NCBI GenBank assembly: GCA_947069175.1 | Contig: CAMTDV010000027.1 | Coordinates: forward strand, 44,343,369-44,407,368 | Source of the DNA: Scalesia atractyloides | Lineage: Eukaryota; Streptophyta; Magnoliopsida; Asterales; Asteraceae | DNA: 64,000 nucleotides | Direction: 5' to 3' | In this document: positions 23,342 through 35,004 of the stretch, piece by piece | Position numbering within the stretch: position 1 is the stretch's first letter | How the letters are laid out: every line of letters begins with the position of its first letter | Notes under the pieces: model-generated | What the model was told of the DNA's origin: nothing | The model's input: only the letters and a program-made list of their open reading frames with translations | Database searches by the model: none | Translations under genes and position numbers: made by a program

Positions 23342-23504
23342 GTTATCCCCAACCTGGGATAACATATCAGTTCCATTATTCCAATCCCGGAATAATAAGT
23401 TGTTGCTTCCAATATTCCCATCCCGGAATATTAAGTTGTTATTTCCATTATCCCCAACCCGGGATAATAAGTTGATGTTTCCAATATTCCAAACCCGGAA
23501 TATT
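23342..23504. repeat. Five-unit hairpin array in right LTR of E
   Basis: Same five units as at 14212-14374, with every stem base conserved, at 23342, 23375, 23411, 23447 and 23483. In the element transcript it lies about 2 kb downstream of the TATA box and about 400 bp before the LTR end. Confidence 0.95.
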
Positions 23505-25506
23505 AAGTTGATCTGTAATTAAGTTCAATATTAATGTATATAGGTAGCTAGCCTAAAGTCATGTCACTAAGTGTTCGCGATCGAAGCTGACAGTTGTGCC
23601 TCCGTTTTGCCAGGCCTATCACATGACCATGGCGATGTTAGGCCAATCATACACCCGTTGACCATACCCGGTCGGCTAGCGCGACTAGCTCGGATGGGGC
23701 TCGTCAGACCCAGTAGTACTACTTATAATTCCCCCGCTATTTAACCCAAATACTAACGATCCGAGGAGATTGTCGAGGACTTAAGTGATAAAGCTGCTTA
23801 GTGCCCATAACATTACATTAACATTAACTTAGTTACCGTATAGTTATGTGACGTTAAATTCGTATAACGTAAAGAGATTGAGTTTGAGAGTGTATACATG
23901 TTTCTCCCCCTGTTGTTTAAAAACCGGATAAAGTTAGGGGCCGTGAACTCACCTTTATTTGCTCGGTTAGTGTAGCAAAGATGTTATAAGAGATGGGACC
24001 GCTAGTTGCGTCCTAACAAACCAATTAATTCCTCGTCAGTGTGTAATCACACCAATACAAATTCCACACACAATTTACTCACAAAGTGATACATACCAAC
24101 AACATATCTAACACTCAAACATGCATGCAAGTATTCTCATGTGATCATAGAAATCAAACAACTTGTCATGAACATGTTTCAATTCCATGCAACACTTTAA
24201 TGCATACAATCACAAGTTATCAACTTTCTGCTTAACACTCAATTATTCAGCTGTCTTCTAGGATTTTTATAAAATAGTTCTATCATTCCAAAAATTCCCA
24301 TATTTTTATATTAGGTGACATTTATACCATAGAAATTTATATAATTTTTCCAAGTCCTAAATCTTTACCAATTAGCCATAAATATTAATTCATTAAGCTG
24401 CAGTCAGATTTACCGCTCTCTGACTGCAGTCCACGGAAGAATTTATTTAAAAATCACTGATCGTCCGATTAACAAACTTCCAATTGGAGTTGCCCGGAAA
24501 TTTCTATACCTAGTTGCTGTACAAAAATCATGACTCAACTCCCTACTGATTTTAAAATCTAGCTTGATAAACAACCAACAAAATTCCAGAATTTTCACAG
24601 CTTTAGCTACTGAACTTGTTTAGCCCTTTAAAAATATCAAACGACTTTCGAAAATTATGAATCCAGCGCCATTAGATTCCTTATTCAAATCTCTACGTTT
24701 TAGACATCAGAAAATCCGTTTTTCGACAACTAACGACCGAGTTACAGCCAGATGAAGTCGGCTGTAACTATTATTCAGCAGACTGTTTCAGCATCTCTTT
24801 ATAATAAACTCGTGTAATCCCGTTCATGCGATTAATCTAGACGATCTAAAACCGATTTCTAATCCTAGATTAATACCAATATCTCATCCATGCAAACTCT
24901 AGTTCTTACTTCTAGTTATTATAAACAAAACACAGCCTATATGTATTCAACTTTAAAACTCATTCCAACTCTAAATCTTGTATTACCAATCCGAAACTAT
25001 ATCATCATGCAACCTGAGAACAGCAACAAACAAGACACATAACTTCGAAACAACTAGCCATTCGAGCATACATGTATCCGAAACATTTATATCAATTCTT
25101 TCAAGCATGTATATATATATCCGAAACAATACAATCATCTATCTTATTCTATTATGCAAATCCGAACACAACACACTCAAAACACGTATAACTGAACATG
25201 ATCTAGCAACAAAAGATAAATCCTAACCTTAAGTGACAAGGTAAACGGCCGAAACTTGGATGTGAATGGATTTGGCTTGAAAGTAATTCGCGACCGAGAA
25301 GGACTTGTTGATAAAGTGGCTGTTTGATCGGCCAGAGGTCGCGATTTGAATGAAGGTGAAGATGGAGATTGTTGTTGCTGCTGTGACCGAGAGAATTAAA
25401 CGAACAAGAAAACAGCTGATTGCGATCACAATAAGCGAGAACAAGCTGCGACGGCTGTCTTGTTTGTTAGGGTTTTCGGATTGTGAATGAAGATGCATGT
25501 GAGTTG

Positions 25507-25517
25507 TATATATATAG
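25507..25517 (-). promoter_or_regulatory. TATA-like box driving element E
   Basis: TATATATATAC on the - strand of the upstream LTR, with the presumed start about 30 bp further along the - strand. No initiator could be fixed. Confidence 0.55.
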
Positions 25518-26026
25518 GCGCAACAAGATGGGGATCACGGTTTTGGTTTGAGTCGCGGCTGAGGAACTAAAGTGAGTTAGTTTGGTTTGGACTTGATCTC
25601 GCGGTCAAGGGATAGGGTGGGTTCGGTTTGGGTTTGAACTAAATAAATCCGCGGTTTTGATCATGTGGCCGAGAGTGTTTTGGTTTAGGGTTTAGGTTTT
25701 GATGTTGTGGTTTCGGGTTTGATCTTGCGGCCGGATTGTTTTTAGTTTAAGGTTTAACTTTGATCTCGGTTTTGGGTTTGCGGTTTGGTTTGCGCACGGC
25801 CGAAAATGGTTTGAGTTCTAAACTTGGTTAATTCCTAGAGTCACAAAGAATCGAGGTTGGTTCGTGTCGCGGTTCGGTTCGTGTACATATCTACAATAAT
25901 TACTTTATAACTAAACAATCACACAAACACTCATCACGTATTCATTCCATGCACGTTTAATACTTAGCACATATATTATTCGACAAGTGTCACGTGTAAG
26001 TTATCCGAAAAACCCGGGATATCACA

Positions 26027-26307
26027 GAAACGTATTCAGCTTCACAAGTAGAGAGAGCGACCGCGGTCTGTTTCTTGCACTGTCACGTTACCAAACGGGT
26101 TCTGAAGAACTGGCAGTCGGCCGTTGTAGACTTAGTATTCAGTTTGCAACATCCGAAATCAGAATCCGAGTATCCTGCAAGATTAAAATCATCATGTCTA
26201 GGGTACCACAAGCCGGTGCTTGGAAAACCCTTCACATATCTCATTAGGCGTTTGACGGCAAGCAGGTGTGACTCTCTTGGATAGACTGATAAAGGGCGCA
26301 CAGGCAT
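26027..26307 (-). pseudogene. Element B RT end and RNase H, N-terminal part
   Basis: The - strand frames give AVKRLMRYVKGFPSTGLWYP, then GYSDSDFGCC and, next to E, ALSTCEAEYV. These are the copia RNase H start with its first two acidic residues. The reading continues across the E insertion to 13796. A frameshift lies near 26083. Confidence 0.88.
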
Positions 26308-26429
26308 ATTGGATACATGATATCAGGTCGAGAAGCTATAAGATATATCAAGGATCCGATCATGGTGCGATATGAAGTTTCGTCAACTCTTTCTCCAATA
26401 AGATCTGGACAAATGTCGTGATTTGGAGC

Positions 26430-27185
26430 TCACGGGGTAGATGCTGATTTAGTTCCTGTAATATTGAATTTCTCTAATATATCATGAACATACTTTGTCT
26501 GATGAATAAAAATACCATCAGGCAACTGATCAACCTGAAGTCCTAGAAAGAACTTCATTTCCCCCATTGCACTCATTTCAAATTTGTGATTCATAACTTC
26601 TTCTAAGTCCTTACATAGCTTATCATTTGTCGATCCAAAGATAATATCATCCACATATATCTGTACGATGATTAAATGCCCATCTACTTCCTTTGTGAAG
26701 AGGGTAGAATCTACTGTTCCTCTGATAAATCCGTTGTCTAAAACGTGACTTGACAATGTTACATACCAAGCTCTCAGGGCTTGATGAAGACCGTATAAGG
26801 CTTTGTTCAGAAGGTAGACTTTATCTTTGTGCATTGGATCAACGAACCCCGGTGGTTGGCCGACATACACCTCCTCTTTCACTTTTCCGTGTAAGAAAGC
26901 ATATTTAATATCTAATTGGTACACCTTGAACCCTTTCCATGAGGCAAAGGCCAAGAATATGCGAATCGCTTCAAGACGAGCAACTGGGGCATAGACTTCA
27001 GTATAGTCTATCCCTTCCTGCTGGTGAAAACCTTGAACCACAAGTCGAGCTTTTGCGTACCACAACTCCTCGATCATCTCTTTTGCACTTGAAGACCCAC
27101 CTGTGTTAATCTTTTTGTGATGATCTGGCAGGTCAACAAGCTTCCAGACTCCAAGTTTCTAGAATTGAAGCAACTCCTCCTGCAT
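26430..27185 (-). pseudogene. Element B reverse transcriptase
   Basis: A 215-codon frame holds ARLVVQGFHQQEGIDYTEVY, ARLEAIRIFLAFAS, YQLDIKYAFLHG, ALYGLHQALRAWY and the catalytic YVDD in IVQIYVDDIIFGS. It then has LGLQVDQLPDGIFIHQTKY and ends at KSASTP. The N-terminal block before 27077 is in another frame. Polymerase residues are intact; the Leu-His in place of the usual Leu-Lys before QA is one visible substitution. Confidence 0.9.
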
Positions 27186-27272
27186 CGCATCCACCCAACT
27201 TTCTTCCTTTAACGCATCTTTCCAGCTTCCCGGCTCAACCTGAGAAACAAAACAACTATTAGAAAGTCGAGT

Positions 27273-27814
27273 TTAAAGTGGAGCAATACTAGTATAAAAA
27301 CAACTTAGATCATTATTGATCTGATTGCGAGTTTGTACTCCAGTTTGTAAGCTGCCTATGATGTTCTCTGAAGGATGATATGAAAGTGTTCTTGGCATCA
27401 CTTTAGTTGGAACATCTACTTGCGGTTGCAAATTTGTTAGAATTTCATCAACGACCAGTACAGATGAAGAAGCTTCATTCCTAGCATTAGACTGATCAGC
27501 CTGTTGTTTCAAAAACCTTTCAATCTGTTCAGATCCTTCATCGGAACTGGATCCTCCATCGTTGAAAGTTGGTTCCCGATCAGAGTCAACATCAGCATTT
27601 GGTTGGGCAGACGATTCGGCAGTATTGACATTTGGTGCAAGATCAGAACTCGATCAGAAGAGCTTTGACCGACATTAGACGTGTTGACCGGTAATGATGT
27701 AGAAATCACCAATGGTCTAGGAACTTGTTCTTGATTAGATAACTGATGTTGTTGAAATAACATAACAAGTTCTTCTTTTGTTGGCACATCTAGTAGATCA
27801 AACGAATCCCACAA
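27273..27814 (-). pseudogene. Element B integrase-RT linker
   Basis: Two frames (27509-27814 and 27273-27512) of Gln/Ser/Pro-rich sequence without fold signature sit between integrase and RT, as in D and A. Confidence 0.5.
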
Positions 27815-28602
27815 TCATCATAGTTAAACAGCCACGGATCCCCAGGTTTCTGCATAGGCGTTGTATATCTTTGACAATCTACATGCTGCGCTAGAATGAC
27901 CTGGTTTAGAATCGGCAAGAAAACACGTTTTTGAGGAGTAGCGTAACCAACAAAAAATCCTTCCAAGGATTTGGCTCCAAATTTACCAGCCGGGTCCAGA
28001 ACGGTACACGGTGATCCAAAAGGCTCCAAAAATGCTAAATTGGGCTTTCGTTGATTCAATAACTTAAAACATGTCTTTTTGTGAGGCTTAACTGTCAACA
28101 CACGATTTAGGGTATAACACGCTGATGCTACTGCTTCACTCCAAAAACTGATTGGTAATTTCGAATCAGCTAACATTGTTCTGGCAGTCTCTATCAATGT
28201 GTGATTCTTTCGTTCAGCTACTCCATTTTGTTGAGTATAGGGGGCGCTAAATTCATGAAGAATCCCCTTTTCATTGTAGAACTCTTGCATCTTCTTGTTC
28301 TTGAATTCCGTTCCATTGTCACTGCGAATTCTCTTTATGGGCAAGTGATATAGATTTTCTAATTTTCTTAAGAGGATCATAAGAGTTTCAAATGCTTCAT
28401 CCTTACTCTCCAGAAAGAAAACCCATGAAAATATAGAATAATCATCCGTAATGACAAGGCAGTATAGATCTCCAGAAATACTTTTGACATTGACTGGCCC
28501 AAAGAGATCCATGTGTAGCCTTTCTAGTGGTAGCTTTATCGAATTCAACAGCTTTCTCAGGTGTGATTTCTTATGCTGCTTCCCCTTTTGCAGCTCAGAC
28601 AA
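27790..28602 (-). pseudogene. Element B integrase
   Basis: A 270-codon frame carries the DDE core: Asp in LHMDLFGPVNV, Asp in RIRSDNGTEFKN and Glu in NGVAERKNHTLIE. It continues with TARTMLADSKLPISFWSEA and the C-terminal module (FFVGYATPQKRVFL). The zinc-binding module upstream is only partly readable (28600-28660). This is one of the better preserved domains of the element. Confidence 0.92.
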
Positions 28603-28666
28603 TCATCAGATAAATGAAAACTTTTCAGATTAACACCCTCCACTAGGTCATTATGCACAAGAAAAT

Positions 28667-29113
28667 TCATCTTACGGAGATGAATGTGCCCCATTTTTCG
28701 ATGCCATAATATCGACTCTTTCTCAGTAGCTTTTGAGACAAAGCATTGAACTTCTTTGACGTGGTAGAAGCGATGCTCATATCAAGAACACATAAATCAT
28801 TTTCTCTCGGAGCTCGCATCAAAATCCATTCCTCTGAAATTTTGAAACCGGGTTTTAAGATTAGACATTCTTTATCATTGAAATGCGTCGTGAACTTCTT
28901 GTCACAAATTTGCGAGATGCTAAGTAGATTGTTTTCAAGCTCAGCAATATAGTTCACTTTATCAAACGATGCAACTCCGTTCGTGAGAATCCCTTCTCCG
29001 ACAATCCTACCTCCCTGCTTTCCAGCAAAACCAACATACCCTCCATGAATAGCTTTAATGTCATTGAACAACACAAGCATTCCTGTCATGTGGCGAGATG
29101 CTCCACTATCCAT
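28667..29113 (-). pseudogene. Element B protease and pre-integrase
   Basis: The frame opens with DSGASRHMTG, an intact aspartic protease site, followed by GGYVGFAGKQGGRIVGEGIL and NNLLSISQICDKKF (pre-integrase). The catalytic Asp is kept here, unlike in D, A and the Tat element. Confidence 0.9.
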
Positions 29114-29158
29114 TATCCATTTTGACAGTATTGAACGTTGGAGCCCCTACACACATGA

Positions 29159-30523
29159 TTAACAAAACTTATTTAAACAAAGAAACCCAAGCCTGTTTGG
29201 TCTTGGGTGGGTTTGAAATGTCAAATTTTGGACCCACTTTATTTTTATCAATCTTTTTAAGCTCAGTTTTGTTTGGAACAGAAGGTTTTTGTTCAACCTT
29301 GGATGATTTGATTTTGACAACTTTAGCAACCCATTTCTGCGTTTGAGGTTTAGCGTTTTTAACAAAAAATTTCAAATCTACTTGTTGATTTTTGTTTGAT
29401 GTTTCACCAATTTCAAATTTAGATTGACTTTGAATAATTGGTTTAACATTTTTATGAGATTCATTATTTGTTTTAAGAATTTGTTTCGGCACAAACATGG
29501 GTGCTTTTTGCTTTTCATCCTTGGTGAACTTTTTCAGATAAGAAACTGGTGTTGAACTTTCTTGTGATCAGTATCGTACGATATGCCCAACTTTCTTACA
29601 TTTAAAGCATGTCCTGTTGTCCTTATGAACAGAGATATCCAAAACTTGCTTCTGTTTTTGTTTCTCTTTTTCTTTAAGAAAATCATCATTTAATTGCGTT
29701 CCGATGATCTCCTTTTCTTTCTCGGTTGCTGTCCCAAAAACAAAATTAATTTTCTTTGGTAAGTTCAATTATTGAGATCTGTTGTCTATATGTTGCTTTT
29801 GGAAACCCAACCCTGCCCGTTTGTTTCCCGGTTACGATAGTAGGGTCGGTTGTCAGTTTTTGATTTAGAATAGAAAGCTGCATCATGTTTATCTAAATCA
29901 ACATGACTTACCTCCATTAGCTCGAACATTTTATCCACACAATCCATTTTCACATTCTGGATCGGAAAGTCCTCATCCAAAAATAGTTTATCAGATCCTT
30001 TCATTTTGTAAACTATGACATTAGGATCAACATTTAAACTATTTTCTGATATATCATCAGACTTAGACTCAGCAAATTTTTCAGTCTCAGAAATCTCAGA
30101 TTTACTTTTTAGAACTTTTTCAACCACATTGGTTACCACCTCAGAGTCACATTCCCCATCAATTTTAGTGTAAGTTACATCGATATCCGAAGGCAGCTCA
30201 TTAGATAATTCAGCTTTCAATTTTAGATTAAGCGCATTTTCCACCCCAGATGGCTTTTTGCATGCATAACGATTCCACAGGGGTGGTGGAACTCGATCAT
30301 AACTCGCACTTTTTGTTTCATCATTTTTAGAATCATCATTCTTTTCGATTTTGGGTAAAATGTGATCGATGACGTATGAGCTTGTGGAATAGCTGATTAA
30401 CAGCTTGTTAACCCGTTCAGATTCAATTTTAGTTTTCTCAAGCTCACTTTTGAGCTCAGCAATAGTGTTTAGATGAATGTTTATAGCCATTTGTTTATCC
30501 ATCACTGTTTCTTTAAGCATCAT
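29159..30523 (-). pseudogene. Element B gag-pol linker with second zinc-knuckle-like site
   Basis: Frames at 29786-30523 (245 codons, coiled coil such as LNTIAELKSELEKTKIESER), 29568-29768 and 29169-29498 are Lys/Ser-rich. The middle one holds CFKCKKVGHIVRY, a knuckle whose last Cys is Tyr. Stops separate the frames. SIRE-lineage elements carry a long linker of this kind before protease. Confidence 0.65.
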
Positions 30524-30625
30524 AAGTGTTACGTCATTTCTCTGAGTGCTTTATTATATTGTTTAACAAACTCAATTTGTCATAGGCTTCCTTGGTGGAT
30601 TTGTAATCGCTGGAAAAATTGTCTT

Positions 30626-31411
30626 TTAAATTTTGCAATTCAGCATATCGTGTGTGTCTTTCACACAACACTCACCACATGGCTCTGCACATTTTAAACA
30701 AGGTTTTTCAACCACACTCTCAGACATTGGCTTGTTTACATCATTGTCGTTGGCCATGCAAGCTTTAATGATGTCTTCTGGCAACTTTTCCATCTTCTCA
30801 TCAGTTTTGACTTCTTCAACCGGCTTCTTTAGCTCTTCACATGATGAATGTTGACTTGGTGCAAAGTAACCTGCAAAAGTTATTAAGATATCATTAGGCA
30901 AAAGGTGTTTGAATGGACCGTTCAAAAGTTCCTCCTCTTCTGATGAAGTGTGGTAATAGTAATCATCATCATCAGATCCTTCATCAAAAGACGCCCCTGA
31001 TTCTTCTTCAGGTTCCTCTATGATCTCAGCAACCAAAGCCAAACTCTCTCCTTTTGAAATATACTTATTCTAATTAAATCCCTCATCTTCTTGAGTAACA
31101 ACCAATGCTTTATCTATGGTTTCAGGTTGCTTGTCTTCAATCGGCACCATTCTGATTCTTGGCTGAGGTCGATGGTAGATCGCTCTCTTGTAGTAATCAT
31201 CAGCAAAAGGATTATGATTTCCTTGAACCTCTCTATTAGGACATTCTCTCTTGAAATGACCTTTCTCCCGACACTTAAAACAAGTAACTTTGGATTTATC
31301 AAATCCAAGTTTCCCATCCAAACCTCCCAAGTTTTCTTTACTAGTAATCTCCATAAATTGTGCGTGACGAACAATCGAAGCCATACACCATTTTATATCT
31401 ATCAACTCCAT
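30626..31411 (-). pseudogene. Element B gag zinc knuckle and acidic region
   Basis: The frame 31070-31411 contains the perfect knuckle CFKCREKGHFKREC. The next frame, 30626-31042, has an acidic run (EEPEEESGASFDEGSDDDD) and a Cys-rich cluster (PCLKCAEPCGECC). RNA packaging is the expected role of the knuckle. Confidence 0.8.
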
Positions 31412-31426
31412 CTTAACTGGATCTAT

Positions 31427-32553
31427 TTAATCATATTCTTCACGTGTCATTTCAGAATTTCCGATCTTCCCAGCAACTAGACTATCATATGACTCAAGAA
31501 CTGAAGCTAGTAGAGACATGTGTTTCTTTGCTGTCCTCTCATCGAAATTTTGTGCATTCTGAAAATCGACGGCAATGTTGCATTGCAAAACTCTTTGATT
31601 AGAATGAGATGATGAAGTAGTCTGGTTGTTCTGGGGTTGACTTGATCCATAAGATGACTGTTGGCTTGATGGTGTGTTCAGATCAACTGTTGGAAATGAT
31701 TGAAAGCCACTAGTCTGATTTGGTGGTGTGCTTGGTGAGCTGTAAGCAGTAAAAGCAGTATGGATCTTTGGCGCCTGAATTTGAGCAGCAGAACTGTTCT
31801 TGAAGTAAAGATTAACATCTTGCTGAACTTGTATAGTCTTGTTCTTTGCCATTTTTTGCATTTCCAGTTCATGACCCTCCAGTCTTTTTATGAAACGAGG
31901 TAGTGAGAAATTGCTATACTCAGTTCCATTCTTCAATATGGTCAAATAAGTAGACCATTTGCCTTGCGGTAGAGAATCATCCAATTTGTCAACAAGTTCT
32001 TCATTGGTTTTTATGATTCCCATTCTTTTCATTTGAACCACTAAATGACAGTATCTCTCAGTCAGCTGCTTCACAGTTTCACTTTGATAAGTGTGAAAAT
32101 ATCAAACTCTTTGCTCAGTAACGCCCTTTTACCTTTTCTAAGTTTAGCACTTCCTTGGAACTTCAGTCGTAGAGCATTCCACAATGATTGAGCATCATCA
32201 TCGTGTTGAAGTAAAGCCAAAATATCTTCTTTAATCGATTGTTGCAGAATGTTCATCATTTTCTTTTCGTTGATAAACCTTTCACGTTCAACATCTGAGA
32301 ATTGAGCAAGGGTCTTCTCAAGGCCATTTTCACCAACCGGCGCTATATATTTCGCTTCAATTGCAAACCAACAAGTAAAGTGATTAGCCTGCACCCAGTT
32401 CATGAAACGCTCACTCCAGCTATCAAAATCTTCTAAGTTCATGAGCTTTGGTGGTTTCGTAATAGTGCCCATCTCGTTCTCAGGATTGATATTCTGAGCC
32501 GCTGTGGTTGTGACGACTGATGTGGCGAATGCGTTATAAAATTCTTCAGACAT
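31427..32553 (-). pseudogene. Element B gag core
   Basis: ATG at 32553 opens MSEEFYNAFATSVVTTTAAQ. The core PPKLMNLEDFDSWSERFMNW and DDDAQSLWNALRLKFQG are copia-type gag (UBN2/DUF4219-like). A frameshift near 32075 moves the reading to 31427-32074 (VDKLDDSLPQGKWSTYLTIL), which ends in a Gln/Ser-rich tail. Confidence 0.85.
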
Positions 32554-33093
32554 TCTCCTGTGAAAACTTTAACAAACACACTTTCGAAACAGACTGATTA
32601 GTATGGAAAAATATGTCGATCGAATGACAAATACTTCGTGCGAATGACACAGTTCGTACGATCACACAGTTCAAAACAATATTAAAATCTCACAACAAAA
32701 ACTCATGCGAGCAAGATGTTCGTGCGATCAAGATTTTCATGCGATTGTCAAGTTCGTACGAAACACTTGGTAAAATCTGAAAATTTGTAAAATTTATGAA
32801 CTTTTTAAAATTCGTTCGTACGAAATATCAACTTATATGAAACAGTTAAATCTTCAAACAGGTGATTTTTACCGATTTCAACATGAATTAGTCCGATTTT
32901 ATGGTCTGAATTTGTTAAGGATTGATTAGAATGTAGTTTAACGTGAATTCCTCGAATCCTAGTCCATTTCTTCCACAAATTCGTCCAAAATCCAGTTCAG
33001 TTTGGGAAAGTGATGAAGATGAAAGTGAATCCAAGTCTGAAACAGTTGGTAGCCTGCAACTACTTGTCGTTTGTCAGTAGATCAGATCTCAAA
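32554..33093 (-). other. Element B leader between PBS and gag
   Basis: Noncoding. Contains further TTCGTACGAA and related words at 32625-32830. Confidence 0.7.
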
Positions 33094-33105
33094 GCTCTGA
33101 TACCA
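33094..33105 (-). other. Element B primer binding site
   Basis: TGGTATCAGAGC on the - strand, two bases inside the LTR, complementary to initiator-methionine tRNA. Confidence 0.88.
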
Positions 33106-33107
33106 CT

Positions 33108-33575
33108 TGTGAACAGGGTCCGTGCTCCCGAAATGAGCAACCGACCTGATCTCGCTCAACTAGCAGAGGCGGAATTCAATGCTAGAGAGGTAGACAAAAC
33201 GAACAAGATAGTACTTACTGTTTAACTACTTCTGTTGTATTAAAGACGTTCAAATACAGATGCGAGTAAACAAACTGGCAGAGCTTCGCCGTACCAACTA
33301 ACAAATCACTAACTAGCTCTAACACAACACTCCTCTATTTATAGGTCGACATGACTCGTACTGGAGTGTGTGTTATAACAATGACATAACTATGCTTCGT
33401 ACGAGTATGTGCTTCGTACGAGTGAGACACTCGTACGAATCCCTTAGCTTCTTCGTACGAACCAATCTAACAAAACATATAAAATTTACATTTTAACATA
33501 TAAACATTGACGTGAAAGCTCTATATACATTACAGACATATCCTAGACGTAGGCAATAGACATTATGCACCAACA
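33108..33575 (-). repeat. Element B 5' LTR (right copy)
   Basis: Pairs with 6994-7461. It has the same TTCGTACGA words, several of them intact where the left copy has decayed (for example 33450-33465). Confidence 0.95.
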
Positions 33576-33640
33576 ATTATGCAACTATATACAGACTTGA
33601 TACTATTTGATGACGTAGACGACAGACATATGCATCAACA
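33576..33640. mobile_element. Fragment C, right end
   Basis: 65 bp between the LTR of B and the env-like ORF of A, ending GCATATGCATCAACA-like, similar in layout to the end of the B LTR. Read as the far end of the C relic. Confidence 0.5.
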
Positions 33641-33652
33641 TTTTTACTTGGT

Positions 33653-35004
33653 TTAAGGCAAGTGTGGGTAAGACAAAATACCTTGAGTAGTCATGTCATC
33701 TTTCCTTTTGCTCTTCTCTTTGGCTATGTTCTTAGCCTGTTTGTCCTTCAACTTTAGATATTCATTTAAATTTCTTGGCTTTCTGTAACCAAAGAGAGAT
33801 GGAAAGTCAAGTTTTGTATTATCCTCTGCTGTGAAAAATGATTCAATTTCTGTTTGCATAGCCATCAGTTCTAGAGGATATTTGGTAGCAAAAGGTATGA
33901 TGGATGGTGGTTGATAAATGGTTGGAAGTGAAGTGGTTTAGATGAAGATGATGAGGATGGTGATGAAGTGCTAGGTTTTGATGACAAAGGAACTGGTGAT
34001 GGAATCCCTTCATCATCATCTTCAACAGCAAAAGTTTTTCTTTTACGTTGGAATCTGATTTGTGGAGAAGGTGGTCGTATTGGAATTCTTGGTAAATGTG
34101 ATCATGGTAGAGGTTGAGGTAACATCTGTTGATACATTTGATGTTACAACATCTGTTGGTTGGTTTGATGGTAGAGGTGTAACATCTATTGGTACATTTG
34201 TTGTACCAACATCTGTTGGTAGTGGAGATGATTTCTTAGGTGAAGGTTTTTGTTTCTTTTGAGGTGATGGTGTGGGTTTTGTTGGAGCAGAGGATACACT
34301 TGCTGTAGGCATCGTAGTGGTTTTAGAAGAGGTGGTTATTGGTTTTCTGACTTTTCTTGTTGACTTTCTTCTTTTGAAGTACCAATGTCTTCTTTTTCCA
34401 TCTGCTTGGCCTTTTCTTCTTCGATTAGTTTTGAAGCTTTAGCTTCCAGTGTATCTTGCCTTTTTTGCTTTTCAGTGGCAATTTCTTTTGCTAGTTTGTT
34501 TAGGGTGTCATCAAACCCTTTTTGAACATCATCCTCTACTTCTTCATGAAGGACTGTTGTAGGGGCAGAGCTAGTGGTCTTTACCAAATGATCTTTAATG
34601 GCCTTGATGTTAGCTTGAGTATCTTTGTATCTGGCCTCAACCATGCTTCTGATAAGCTTCATGTGAGTTTCATGGTGAATGTCTGCCAAAACTTTGAGCT
34701 ATAATGATTGGTTGCACAGATTTCCATAGCTCATTTGTAATTTGCTTTGTTTTTTGTTGACTTTGAGAATTTTGTAACATCTGCTTCATCATATCTATCA
34801 TTTCAGTGATTGAAGACTCCACTGATGTCATTGTCTCCGTCAATTCTTTGTATCTTGATTCATCACCTAATTTAATAGGATCATCTGAATTACTACCAGA
34901 GGTAGCTGCATTTGGATCATCAATGTCACACACGTATTTCCAACCAAATCTCGGTGGGCCCAAGTGGGGAATATCGTGACGTAAGTTGATATCATCATAG
35001 TCAA
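33653..35004 (-). pseudogene. Element A env-like ORF, middle part
   Basis: From 35004 leftward: YDDINLRHDIPHLGPPRFGW, then helical segments (TETMTSVESSITEMIDMMKQ; ATEKQKRQDTLEAKASKLIE), a Thr/Pro-rich stretch with repeated TDVTS/TDVGT words, and EIESFFTAEDNTKLDFPSLF with ARKSKRKDD-like basic sequence. The pieces lie in at least four frames. The coiled coil and Lys/Glu-rich tail match the layout of SIRE third ORFs as I remember them. Confidence 0.65.

Larger units (their letters stand above)
13797..26026 (-). mobile_element. Ty3/gypsy chromovirus (Tekay-like) element E, young
   Basis: Both LTRs run TGTCACACCC to GATATCACA and are flanked by a perfect duplication gaaac (13792-13796 and 26027-26031). 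On the - strand the order is right LTR, PBS TGGTATCAGAGCC, leader ORF, gag, protease, RT, RNase H, integrase, chromodomain, purine tract and left LTR. The integrase after RNase H and the C-terminal chromodomain place it in the chromoviruses; 3.1 kb LTRs suit Tekay. The LTRs differ by about 15 substitutions and a few small indels by eye (near 0.5%), so insertion was recent. Single-base frameshifts break the polyprotein at three points. Confidence 0.95.
22927..26026 (-). repeat. Element E 5' LTR (right copy, 3100 bp)
   Basis: Partner of 13797-16915. As the upstream LTR on the - strand it would drive the element. TATA-like box at 25507-25517; hairpin array at 23342-23504. Confidence 0.97.
6994..33575 (-). 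mobile_element. SIRE-like Ty1/copia element B, split by gypsy element E
   Basis: LTRs at 6994-7461 and 33108-33575 (468 bp each, about 5% different by eye) run TGTGAACA to CACCAACA. Flanks are attac (6989-6993) and attat (33576-33580), a 5-bp duplication with one change. On the - strand the PBS TGGTATCAGAGC follows the right LTR and the purine tract CCAAGGGGGAGTT precedes the left one. Domain order is gag with two zinc-knuckle regions, protease, integrase, RT, RNase H, long noncoding zone and env-like ORF. Without E the element is about 14.3 kb. Protease and RT motifs are intact, but the polyprotein has several frameshifts. Confidence 0.93.
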
